This document shows, piece after piece, positions 7,006-13,527 of a stretch of DNA of 17,371 nucleotides. Source of the DNA: Candidatus Magasanikiibacteriota bacterium (GTDB lineage: Bacteria > Patescibacteriota > Patescibacteriia > Magasanikbacterales > 2-02-FULL-50-9b); NCBI GenBank assembly GCA_026396555.1, contig JAPLWO010000058.1, forward strand, positions 1 through 17,371, written 5' to 3'. Within the stretch, counting starts at the first letter, position 1. The number at the start of each line of letters is the position of its first letter. Position numbers and translations under genes: made by a program. The notes beneath the pieces are model-generated. The model ran no database searches. It was given only the letters and a program-made list of their open reading frames with translations, and was not told the origin of the DNA.

Positions 7006-7563
7006 TTAGACTGCGGGTGTTAAATCACCCTGAAGCAGTTCATCGAGTTTTTTATCGATCTCCGCGAGATCAACAGGCTTTTCTTCCACGCTCTTTGCAG
7101 GAGCTTCTTTCTCAACATGGCCTGTAGCAAAAATAGTAGCTGTTGCATTTCGGTCGTCACGGTCTCCGCCGCGTCCACCACGTTCTTCACGTGCTGCATC
7201 GCGTTCCTCACGTTCTTTTTCGCGTGAAGCTTTGATGAGTGGGCTGTCAGCGAGCTGTGGCTGGCGTTTTAAACGTGCAGCAACAAACAATTCAACCACG
7301 AAACGCAAAACTTCTTTCGAAAGCTTGAGTTTGTGAGTGATTTTGCTTGCAATTGCAGCGTCACATTCAAATGTGAACGTAGCAATATGGCCAAACTTGT
7401 TTGCCTTAATTTCGTAAGACAACTTGTGTTTGCCAAGTGCATCGCGAACAACACCGGTCGCGCCCGCATCTTCAATGAGTTTTTGTACGCGGCTGACGGC
7501 TGCTTCCAGATCTGTATCTGAAATTGTGCCAGCAAAAACCGCTGTTAATTCGTATTTACGCAT
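7006..7563 (-). CDS. rpsF: 30S ribosomal protein S6
   Basis: A 185-residue bS6. The ferredoxin-like core runs from MRKYELTAVF to about residue 105 (GKHKLSYEIKANKFGHIATFTFE). It is followed by a long charged tail rich in R, E, D and G, then a helical end, making it longer than the roughly 100-135 residues usual. S6 pairs with S18, encoded two genes later. The frame stays open upstream to 7671, but ATG 7563 is chosen because MRKYEL is the family start and the promoter at 7580-7608 lies inside the longer frame. The leader is only about 10 nt and lacks a Shine-Dalgarno. Confidence 0.96.
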   Translation of the reverse strand: MRKYELTAVFAGTISDTDLEAAVSRVQKLIEDAGATGVVRDALGKHKLSYEIKANKFGHIATFTFECDAAIASKITHKLKLSKEVLRFVVELFVAARLKRQPQLADSPLIKASREKEREERDAAREERGGRGGDRDDRNATATIFATGHVEKEAPAKSVEEKPVDLAEIDKKLDELLQGDLTPAV

Positions 7564-7579
7564 AGTTTCTCGTGGGGGA

Positions 7580-7608
7580 ATAGTATCAAACCCTAGATTT
7601 GCTGTCAA
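7580..7608 (-). promoter_or_regulatory. Promoter of the rpsF-ssb-rpsR operon
   Basis: Minus-strand TTGACA (7603-7608), 17-base spacer, TACTAT (7580-7585). The predicted +1 is near 7573, ten bases before the rpsF start. Confidence 0.82.
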
Positions 7609-7690
7609 TAGCAGCCAGCGGGTATAACTTAGTGTGCTATTCTGTGTGAAATCTGTGCATAGGCTGTGCATGTACGAAATGGCCTAGGGC

Positions 7691-7705
7691 GCGCTATACT
7701 AGCGC
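7691..7705 (+). promoter_or_regulatory. -10 box inside a perfect palindrome, first femAB-like gene
   Basis: TATACT (7695-7700) is embedded in GCGCTA-TAC-TAGCGC. Predicted +1 is 7706-7708, giving a 6-8 nt leader to ATG 7714. No good -35 box is seen. The palindrome could be an operator. Upstream, CTGTGCAT occurs twice (7653-7660, 7664-7671), 11 bases apart. Confidence 0.5.
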
Positions 7706-7713
7706 ATACTTGG

Positions 7714-8634
7714 ATGAATATGGACCTCTCGAGACTCAAGCATGTTCGCGACATCTGTCCGCTCAATGCATCGCATCATGCCACAATTACTGCAAGCAAG
7801 TGGGTTCTCCCAATTGCGGCACGCGGACGCCCCATAGCAATTTTTGAACACGGGCATTCAATTGCGCTCGTTTCGAATCGAATATTGACGTGGCATCGCA
7901 GTTTTACGCGCACAACCAATGCCCCACCAAAATTTGATCCGCCTTCCTATATATACATCCATGAATGGGTCTCGGATGTGCAGCCAAAGCCGCATGAATA
8001 TGCTGGCTGGGTTCCTTTTGGCTTCGCTTCAAAGCAAGGTGTTACTTTTTTGGACGAACGCGACCATACATCCCTCTGGAGTTCGCATGCGCGACGCCAT
8101 CTAAAAATTTTTCAAAAATCTGGCGCTACCATTCGAAACGGGACCATCGAAGAGTTCAAAAAAAATAGTCACAACTGTTATTTAGGCGAATCAGTACTCG
8201 AGCACGTCCTTGATCAAACAATTGCAGTTCTCGAGGAGCGCCCCGAAGATTTAGAAATTTATGTTGCAGAACTCGCAAGCGAACCAATTGGATTTTTTAT
8301 CGTCGCACATTGTACAGAAGTGAGCCAGAGTTATTATATTGGCGGATTTTATACCGCAGTCGGCTCAAAACAGCAGGCGATCACCGGACTTATCAACCAT
8401 TGGTTTAAACGATCGCGCGAACTCGGACTTCCGCATGTAAATTTTGGAGACATGTGCGGACCGTGGACACCAAAATTCGACCCGTCGATTGGGTACTCAA
8501 ATTTTAAAACGCATTTCGGCATTCATCGTGTGTGGCATCCACAAACATTATGGAAAATTCGATTTCGATTATTTAATTTGGACGCGGTAGATTCGACGAC
8601 GCCCGGCGTTGAAATAAAAAAACCAACTTTATGA
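7714..8634 (+). CDS. FemAB/GNAT-fold acyltransferase-like protein, copy 1
   Basis: A protein of about 306 residues, sister to the next gene. WSSHARRHLKIFQKSGATI in the middle matches the FemAB-like pattern of an RR-L helix followed by a basic, glycine-containing turn. GYSNFKTHFG near the end matches the FK-x-x-FG signature of FemAB/BioF2-type GNAT folds. That family moves aminoacyl or acyl groups, for example onto peptidoglycan precursors; the substrate here is unknown. No membrane segment is seen. The start may be ATG 7714 or ATG 7720. The upstream GTG at 7666 is rejected because the promoter lies inside that longer frame and the sister protein begins at the same DICPL region. No Shine-Dalgarno. 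Its stop overlaps the next start (ATGA). Confidence 0.72.
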   Translation: MNMDLSRLKHVRDICPLNASHHATITASKWVLPIAARGRPIAIFEHGHSIALVSNRILTWHRSFTRTTNAPPKFDPPSYIYIHEWVSDVQPKPHEYAGWVPFGFASKQGVTFLDERDHTSLWSSHARRHLKIFQKSGATIRNGTIEEFKKNSHNCYLGESVLEHVLDQTIAVLEERPEDLEIYVAELASEPIGFFIVAHCTEVSQSYYIGGFYTAVGSKQQAITGLINHWFKRSRELGLPHVNFGDMCGPWTPKFDPSIGYSNFKTHFGIHRVWHPQTLWKIRFRLFNLDAVDSTTPGVEIKKPTL

Positions 8635-9521
8635 TCGATTCAAAACGACTTCGACGCGTACGAGATATTTGTCCGCTTTCAAGCACGCGACATGGATGGC
8701 GCTACGCAACGCGGTGGCAGAGTGCGGTGGCGACGGTTGTTGCACCGACGGTGTATCGACCAGAAAATCAAATGCTAACTGTTGTAAAAAATAATTTTTT
8801 AACCTGGCGCAGAACATTTACACCTAACGGGATTTCGCCGACTGAAAAAATGATGCCGCCGACAACTTCTCGTATCACAATTGATGAATGGGCGCCGACG
8901 GTTTGGCCGGATAAAAAAAATCGCGCTGGCTGGAAACAATTTGGCATGAATCATTACGAAGGAATTGTTTTTATCGATGAATTAGCGAACAAAAATGCAC
9001 CGACGAAAGATTGGAGTTCACATGCGCGCCGCCACCTCGCACAATTTAAAAAACATCCAGAAATTATGTTACGGCTCGGCACACTCGAAGAAGTCGAGCG
9101 TGCAATGCCATTTTCACAAGTGCCGGAGCGCATGCATGAAGTTTCTCTCAATGACGTTCGAAAACATTTAAAAGCACATCCAGAATCAATTGATATTTTA
9201 GTCGCAGAATCCCCGACTGACGGCGTGATCGCGTGTTTTGTCGCGGGAAATATTTCCGAAATTAATCAAAGTTTTTATATTTGCGGACTGTTCAAACGCG
9301 GTACAGAAAAATTACACGCGATGGTTGGGCTGATCGAATGGTGGTTCAATCGATCAATTGCCACCGGCATTGCAACATTAAATTTCGGCCACATGGTCGA
9401 CCCACACCCGCTCCCAATTTTAGAAACTGGAACTGGATATTCAAATTTCAAAACACATTTTTTTGTACGTCGCGTCTGGTGGCCAGGAAATTTTTGGAAA
9501 ATTCGATTACGAAAAAAATAA
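8631..9521 (+). CDS. FemAB/GNAT-fold acyltransferase-like protein, copy 2
   Basis: A 296-residue tandem paralogue of the preceding gene, aligning over its full length: VRDICPL at the N-terminus, LTWRRTF versus LTWHRSF, an identical WSSHARRHL block, SFYICGLF versus SYYIGGFY, and GYSNFKTHF near the C-terminus. It starts in an ATGA overlap with copy 1, so translation is almost certainly coupled and the two proteins may act as a heterodimer or on successive substrates, as FemA and FemB do. Copy 2 is more diverged from the GNAT pattern around residue 130 (KKHPEIMLRLGT). The stop is one base from the convergent M20 peptidase stop. Its codons are AT-rich like those of ychF. The substrate is unknown. 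Confidence 0.72.
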   Translation: MIDSKRLRRVRDICPLSSTRHGWRYATRWQSAVATVVAPTVYRPENQMLTVVKNNFLTWRRTFTPNGISPTEKMMPPTTSRITIDEWAPTVWPDKKNRAGWKQFGMNHYEGIVFIDELANKNAPTKDWSSHARRHLAQFKKHPEIMLRLGTLEEVERAMPFSQVPERMHEVSLNDVRKHLKAHPESIDILVAESPTDGVIACFVAGNISEINQSFYICGLFKRGTEKLHAMVGLIEWWFNRSIATGIATLNFGHMVDPHPLPILETGTGYSNFKTHFFVRRVWWPGNFWKIRLRKK

Positions 9522-9522
9522 T

Positions 9523-10602
9523 TTATTTCTTCGCCAACTCCAAAACAATATTCCCCAACTTTTCTAAATTCTCAATGCTCATTCGCTCGCCGGTTCCGTG
9601 TGCAAATTCAACACCCGGCGAAATATTGATGAGCGTCACATCGTGTTCAATAAAAATATTTGCGTCAAAACACCCGAACACATTTTGATAAATTGGCGTT
9701 AAGCCAACGCTCGAAATTTTCGCCGCAACTTTTGCAACAAGCGGATGTGTTTGTTCGTGCAAAAATCCTCCATTCTCCCGAACTGTTTCAATTTTCGCAC
9801 TGCCACCATGCGCGCTCGCAGCCGCCTCACACACACGAGCGATCTCAGCAATCGTCGCAATAATTTCATCTTCTTTATAACTTCGAACTTCGCCGCGCAA
9901 AATCGCATTTCCCGGAACCGCATTACGCGCTTTACCCGATTCAACAATTCCAACATTACACGTCATCGTCTCTGTTGGCCGACCCAGCGGAATTTTTACC
10001 AACGCATCTCGGAGCATCGCCAACGCATTATTTCCGGTTTCTGGCCGTGACGCATGCGTCCCCACACCAATAAATTCAACATCGAACCGTTCATAAAATG
10101 GCGAGCCAGTAATAATCGTTCCAAACGCAACGCCCGAATCAAAAGAATACCCTTCGCGACCATGCAACAATGAATAATCAAAATGTATCGCGCCTTCATT
10201 TCCGATTTCTTCGCTACACGTAAAAACTAAATCAAGCGGACGTAACGTCGCGCCGCTCTCGCGCGCCGCGCGCACACATTCCAAAATCGCTGCAACTGCA
10301 ACTTTATTATCGCCGCCGAGCACAGTCGTTCCATCAGTCACAATATATCCATTTTCAATTTTCGGTTTCACCCCAATGCACGGTTGCACCACATCCATGT
10401 GCGAACACAGCACCAACGGATCACCCTCTCCCGGTACAAACGCATATACATTTCCAAATGAGTCTTTGTGCGACGAAATTTTTTCCACAGCTAAAAAATC
10501 AATAATATAATCCGCGACCGCACCTTCCGAACCGGTCGGACTATCAATTTGAACTAAATCTAAAAAAATTTTTGTGAGCCGGTCAATTGAAATTGAAATC
10601 AT
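9523..10602 (-). CDS. M20-family zinc peptidase (peptidase T-like)
   Basis: A 359-residue co-catalytic zinc aminopeptidase or carboxypeptidase. All expected metal and catalytic residues are present: His68 and Asp70 in SHMDVV, bridging Asp98 in GGDNK, Glu131/Glu132 in SEEIGNEG, Asp155 in YSFDSG, and His335 in EFAHGTGER. The dimerisation lid (GVGTHASRPETG, about 179-190) lies between. The pattern is closest to PepT/PepT-like enzymes, which trim short peptides in the cytoplasm. There is no Shine-Dalgarno sequence and no convincing promoter directly upstream, so it may be read through from the GNAT gene at 10667-11278. No terminator separates it from the convergent femAB-like gene, so their transcripts probably overlap at the 3' ends. 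Confidence 0.9.
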   Translation of the reverse strand: MISISIDRLTKIFLDLVQIDSPTGSEGAVADYIIDFLAVEKISSHKDSFGNVYAFVPGEGDPLVLCSHMDVVQPCIGVKPKIENGYIVTDGTTVLGGDNKVAVAAILECVRAARESGATLRPLDLVFTCSEEIGNEGAIHFDYSLLHGREGYSFDSGVAFGTIITGSPFYERFDVEFIGVGTHASRPETGNNALAMLRDALVKIPLGRPTETMTCNVGIVESGKARNAVPGNAILRGEVRSYKEDEIIATIAEIARVCEAAASAHGGSAKIETVRENGGFLHEQTHPLVAKVAAKISSVGLTPIYQNVFGCFDANIFIEHDVTLINISPGVEFAHGTGERMSIENLEKLGNIVLELAKK

Positions 10603-10613
10603 ATTTTAAAGAT

Positions 10614-10654
10614 GCCGCGCGCGATCCGTCGTTAGTGACGAAACCGCGCGCAGC
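10614..10654 (-). terminator. Hairpin between the GNAT gene and the M20 peptidase gene
   Basis: A long interrupted stem: GC and GCGCGC outer arms, then CGTC/GACG around GTTAGT. Only a short CTTT follows on the minus strand, so it is at best a weak terminator or processing site allowing read-through into the peptidase gene. Confidence 0.45.
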
Positions 10655-10666
10655 GAATTACCAAAC

Positions 10667-11278
10667 CTAACCAGGCAATAAACCAACAGTTCGCATCCGA
10701 ACCCAACACGGCACACCTTTTCCAGGATCCTCAGAATTTACGCCGAGAGGCCACACGCGTTCGTTCAAACATCCGCCGTCTTTTCCGCCCGGCCGAAAAC
10801 ACGATGCTTCGTTGCACAACTTCGCGCGAGGAGCAGCGGGAATTCGAGCGAATGGAACTGGGAACAGCCCGAATGATTCTCCAAATGGCACCAGCCATTT
10901 CCACTTCGTCGTTCCAAACATGTTCCCGCCGAGTTGATCATGCAGCTCAACGATGAGCGGATACAAAACCTGGCGGGCAATGTGATGCCGACGAAAATTC
11001 GGCGCAACGATAACAGTCGAAAGTTCATGCCAACCCGGAACGAGCTCAACAATCGATGCGAACGCGACAAACTCGGTCTCAGTTGTAACCAGAATTGCGC
11101 GGCCGTCCAGAATTCGTGTCCGTACAGCAGCCGCACTCGTCGGCAATGCAACGCCGCGCGTCGCGTCATGCGTCGGCGCCGTCATGTCTTCAATAAGCGC
11201 AGCTACATCAATCCCGACATTCAGGAGATGTGTCAGTACAGCGTGACCAATCGAAGTCTTCAAATCTTTGTTCTCCAT
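10667..11278 (-). CDS. GNAT-family N-acetyltransferase-like protein
   Basis: A 203-residue protein with a central GNAT core: strands LVTTETEFVAFASIVEL, then HELSTVIVAPNFRRHHIARQVL, corresponding to motif A, where the RRHHIA turn replaces the usual R/Q-x-x-G-x-G/A acetyl-CoA pyrophosphate loop. The missing glycines mean cofactor binding is uncertain. The last 60 residues hold four cysteines (LC-x4-SC, GGC, PCW) that could bind metal. The substrate is unknown. ATG 11278 is chosen over longer frames because GGAGG lies four bases upstream. It has its own divergent promoter, back-to-back with ychF, and a short leader containing the self-complementary CCGAATTCGG. By eye its codons are more GC-ended than those of ychF. 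Confidence 0.7.
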   Translation of the reverse strand: MENKDLKTSIGHAVLTHLLNVGIDVAALIEDMTAPTHDATRGVALPTSAAAVRTRILDGRAILVTTETEFVAFASIVELVPGWHELSTVIVAPNFRRHHIARQVLYPLIVELHDQLGGNMFGTTKWKWLVPFGESFGLFPVPFARIPAAPRAKLCNEASCFRPGGKDGGCLNERVWPLGVNSEDPGKGVPCWVRMRTVGLLPG

Positions 11279-11309
11279 GAAACCTCCAGCCGAATTCGGT
11301 GTACAAATT

Positions 11310-11338
11310 ACACTACCAGTCTTCGAATTTTTTTGCAA
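11310..11338 (-). promoter_or_regulatory. Promoter of the GNAT gene
   Basis: Minus-strand TTGCAA (11333-11338), 17-base spacer, TAGTGT (11310-11315), with +1 near 11303. It diverges from the ychF promoter; their -35 boxes are 21 bases apart. Confidence 0.6.
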
Positions 11339-11359
11339 TTAAAAAAAGCCGCACAACAG

Positions 11360-11388
11360 TTGCCAACCTCATTTTTTCCTGCTACACT
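11360..11388 (+). promoter_or_regulatory. ychF promoter
   Basis: TTGCCA (11360-11365), 17-base spacer, TACACT (11383-11388). +1 is near 11395, leaving a leader of about 15 nt with no Shine-Dalgarno. Confidence 0.72.
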
Positions 11389-11409
11389 CCCCCCATTACT
11401 GTATATCCT

Positions 11410-12474
11410 ATGTCACTTCAAATCGGTATCGTCGGTCTTCCAAATGTTGGAAAATCAACGTTATTTAAGGCGCTCACCAAAAAACAGACGCTCATCGCGA
11501 ATTATCCATTCGCGACGATTGATCCATCCGTTGGAATTGTTGAAGTTCCTGACGCGCGCCTCGAACCGCTCTCGAAAGTTTCAAACGCGGCGCGCATTGT
11601 TCCAGCAACAATCGAATTTGTAGACATTGCAGGTTTGGTTGCAGGCGCATCGACGGGCGAAGGATTAGGAAATCAATTTTTAGCGCACATCCGCGAGGTT
11701 GATGCGATCGCGCAAGTCGTTCGAGAATTTACCGACAAAAATATTATTCATGTACACGATTCCGTTGATCCAAATCGTGATCGCGATGTAATTAATTTGG
11801 AATTAGCGCTCGCGGATTTACAAACATTAACGAAACGTATCGACAATGTTCGCAAAACAATGAAGTCGGGCGCATCAAAAGATATTGAAGCGCATGTTGC
11901 ATTTTTGGAACGCGTAAAACTCGCTCTTGAACAAGGTCAGGCGGCACGCGATGTTGAAGTTACGGAAGATGAAACGCCGTGGCTCAAAGAACTTTCGTTG
12001 TTAACCGCGAAACCAATTTTATATATTCGAAATGTTGACGAAGGTTTTACCGGCGACGCGATTTTACATTCGCCCAACGAAATTTCAATCAGCGCAAAAA
12101 TCGAAGCCGAACTTGCAGAACTTCCAACTGAAGATGCGCGTGGCATGATGGCGGATTTAGGAATGACTGAAGCTGGTTTGGATCGTGTAATTGTTGCGGC
12201 ATATAAATTGCTGGGCCTCATCACCTATTTTACGAGCGGCGAAATTGAAACACGCGCATGGACTGTGCACGAAGGCGCGAAAGCTCCGGTTGCTGCAGGT
12301 GTGATTCACACTGATTTTGAAAAAACTTTTATCCGCGCTGAAGTTGTGAACTGGAAAGAATTTGTTGAACTTGGTGGCTGGCCCGGCGCGCGCGAAAAAG
12401 GCGCGATGAAAACAGAAGGAAAAGAATACATCGTGAAGGACGGTGATGTTTGTTATTTTAAAGTTGGCGCATAA
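11410..12474 (+). CDS. ychF: Ribosome-binding ATPase YchF (OLA1 family)
   Basis: A 354-residue Obg-related P-loop protein. The Walker A is GLPNVGKST (about 9-17), switch I region YPFATIDPSVGIV, and the G3 motif is DIAGLVAGAS. The G4 position reads NVDE rather than NKxD, the change that makes YchF prefer ATP. A helical insert (about 120-190) follows the G3 region, and the C-terminal TGS domain (ITYFTSGEIETRAWTV onward to YIVKDGDVCYFKVG) is complete. It binds ribosomes and is linked to stress and start-codon choice. The frame is open upstream, but ATG 11410 fits the family N-terminus and lies just after the promoter. Confidence 0.97.
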   Translation: MSLQIGIVGLPNVGKSTLFKALTKKQTLIANYPFATIDPSVGIVEVPDARLEPLSKVSNAARIVPATIEFVDIAGLVAGASTGEGLGNQFLAHIREVDAIAQVVREFTDKNIIHVHDSVDPNRDRDVINLELALADLQTLTKRIDNVRKTMKSGASKDIEAHVAFLERVKLALEQGQAARDVEVTEDETPWLKELSLLTAKPILYIRNVDEGFTGDAILHSPNEISISAKIEAELAELPTEDARGMMADLGMTEAGLDRVIVAAYKLLGLITYFTSGEIETRAWTVHEGAKAPVAAGVIHTDFEKTFIRAEVVNWKEFVELGGWPGAREKGAMKTEGKEYIVKDGDVCYFKVGA

Positions 12475-12518
12475 AAAAACAGCGCCGCCAATCTTCGTTC
12501 TGAAGACCAGGCAGCGCT
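12473..12518 (-). terminator. Terminator between convergent ychF and the 12537 gene
   Basis: AGCGC-GCC (12481-12489) pairs with GGC-GCGCT (12510-12518) with one mismatch. Seven A on the left give a T-run for the minus-strand gene. The ychF side has no T-run, so ychF may terminate poorly here. Confidence 0.72.
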
Positions 12519-12536
12519 CAAACTTTCTGTCCCGCT

Positions 12537-13226
12537 TTACACATGCCTCCGACGATTAGCACGAACACGTTCGACGAGCGTCCGTTGAGCTAAACTAATT
12601 TTCGACTTGATCGCCGGCAATTTGATTACTGACTGTTCGAGGTCTTTCATCGTCTGCTCATACAAATCATTCCACTGTGTGATACTCTTCGGCGTCATCT
12701 TCGCGTTTGGCAACGTGTTCATGAGTTCACCAACTTTCTTCAATTTTGAATCCGTCCCTCGCGCGATCGCCGTCTTGAAACGCGCGTGATATTTCTCAAC
12801 ATGCTCAATGCGCTCGATGAGCACTTCGAAAAATTTTGCCGGATCACGCTTTCCAACCATTTCAGTCAATGCTTCGATATACGGATGCAGGAGTTTCCCG
12901 TGCTCCGTTTCACTCAACACCACAACGAGCATGTCATTTGCACTTGACTGCGAACGAAAGAAAAACGAGACAAGAAATTCCTCACCAACATGCCATACAT
13001 CGCCGATTTTCAGATCTTCAAGTGACATTGTTACTTTAGTCCGCACGAGATCGAACAACTCGCGCGGCTCAAAAAAGCGCTGCATCTTACCTGACGTTGT
13101 GTGAACAGCGACGCTTTCCACACTGCGATGACTTCGGTGAATGATCGGGTCGCCATTCACCAGAAAATGATACGCTGCGTTAGGTGTCGGCTTCGAGTGA
13201 GCGAATTGCCTGAGATAGACTTCCAT
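12537..13226 (-). CDS. Protein of unknown function, helical C-terminus
   Basis: A 229-residue soluble protein I do not recognise. The first 110 residues are mixed strands and helices (FHFLV-like N-terminus, then GDVWHVGEEFLVSFFF). Residues about 115-229 look mostly helical, with heptad-like stretches (FFEVLIERIEHVEKYHARF and LYEQTMKDLEQSVIKL) suggesting coiled coil, and a strongly basic end (RANRRRHV) that could contact nucleic acid. No cysteines, signal or membrane segment are seen. The start is ATG 13226 with AGGAG upstream. It has its own promoter and terminator. Its -35 box is back-to-back with that of the initiator tRNA. No function is proposed. Confidence 0.78.
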   Translation of the reverse strand: MEVYLRQFAHSKPTPNAAYHFLVNGDPIIHRSHRSVESVAVHTTSGKMQRFFEPRELFDLVRTKVTMSLEDLKIGDVWHVGEEFLVSFFFRSQSSANDMLVVVLSETEHGKLLHPYIEALTEMVGKRDPAKFFEVLIERIEHVEKYHARFKTAIARGTDSKLKKVGELMNTLPNAKMTPKSITQWNDLYEQTMKDLEQSVIKLPAIKSKISLAQRTLVERVRANRRRHV

Positions 13227-13249
13227 GACTTTGTCTCCTAAAAATATTC

Positions 13250-13262
13250 CTGCTCCCTGCAG
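13250..13262 (-). promoter_or_regulatory. Short stem-loop at the 5' end of the 13226 mRNA
   Basis: On the minus strand CTGC-AGGGA-GCAG, beginning about 2 nt after the predicted +1 (13264). Only 4 base pairs, so it is listed mainly because it recurs at this position in sister units. Confidence 0.4.
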
Positions 13263-13270
13263 TTACACAT

Positions 13271-13299
13271 ACCCTAGCCAAAAAATAGTGAAAAGTCAA
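13271..13299 (-). promoter_or_regulatory. Promoter of the 12537-13226 gene
   Basis: Minus-strand TTGACT (13294-13299), 17-base spacer, TAGGGT (13271-13276), with +1 near 13264. The -35 box lies nine bases from that of the divergent tRNA promoter. Confidence 0.72.
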
Positions 13300-13308
13300 G
13301 CATCCGAC

Positions 13309-13337
13309 TTGACAAAGATGTTCGTTAAGCGTATTCT
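13309..13337 (+). promoter_or_regulatory. Promoter of the initiator tRNA gene
   Basis: Consensus TTGACA (13309-13314), exactly 17 bases, TATTCT (13332-13337). The -10 box ends five bases before the mature tRNA 5' end (13343), so the predicted +1 (13342-13344) coincides with tRNA position 1. Confidence 0.85.
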
Positions 13338-13342
13338 TCCCA

Positions 13343-13419
13343 TGCGGGATAGAGCAGCCCGGCAGCTCGCCAGGCCCATAACCTGGAGGTCGTTGGTTCA
13401 AATCCAACTCCCGCAACCA
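13343..13419 (+). tRNA. Initiator tRNA-fMet (CAU)
   Basis: A 77-base cloverleaf with encoded CCA. Acceptor stem TGCGGGA/TCCCGCA, D arm GAGC/GCTC, anticodon stem CCAGG/CCTGG with loop CCCATAA (CAU), T arm GTTGG/CCAAC with TTCAAAT loop. Initiator marks are A11:U24, overall near identity to the E. coli initiator in the D loop, T loop and acceptor stem, and a loop ending ATAA. It is unusual in two places. Position 1 is U, forming U1:A72 instead of the C1xA72 mismatch. The first of the three G:C pairs at 29-31 is A29:U41. It is transcribed alone from a strong promoter with a terminator directly after. Confidence 0.95.
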
Positions 13420-13424
13420 AAAGT

Positions 13425-13446
13425 GCCCCAATCGTGGGGCTTTTTT
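13425..13446 (+). terminator. Terminator of the initiator tRNA
   Basis: GCCCCA-ATCG-TGGGGC followed by six T, five bases after the CCA end. Confidence 0.92.
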
Positions 13447-13465
13447 GTTTTAAAAAATTTTAGAT

Positions 13466-13511
13466 AAAAAAATACTCCGCTTTGCCCACACGAATGCGAA
13501 CAAAGCAGAGT
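13466..13511 (-). terminator. Terminator of the 13528-14604 gene
   Basis: ACTC-GCTTTG (13474-13484) pairs with CAAAGC-GAGT (13501-13511) with one mismatch. The A-run to the left gives a T-run on the minus strand. Confidence 0.85.
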
Positions 13512-13527
13512 CAAACTCGATCAGGTC

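Noticed and set aside
7006..7671. Longer S6 protein starting at 7671
   Set aside because: The extra 36 residues have no S6 similarity, and the rpsF promoter at 7580-7608 lies within them.
10614..10654. Long GC stem as a riboswitch or small RNA
   Set aside because: Its single interrupted stem matches no riboswitch I know and there is no nearby promoter for it; read-through or processing hairpin is simpler.
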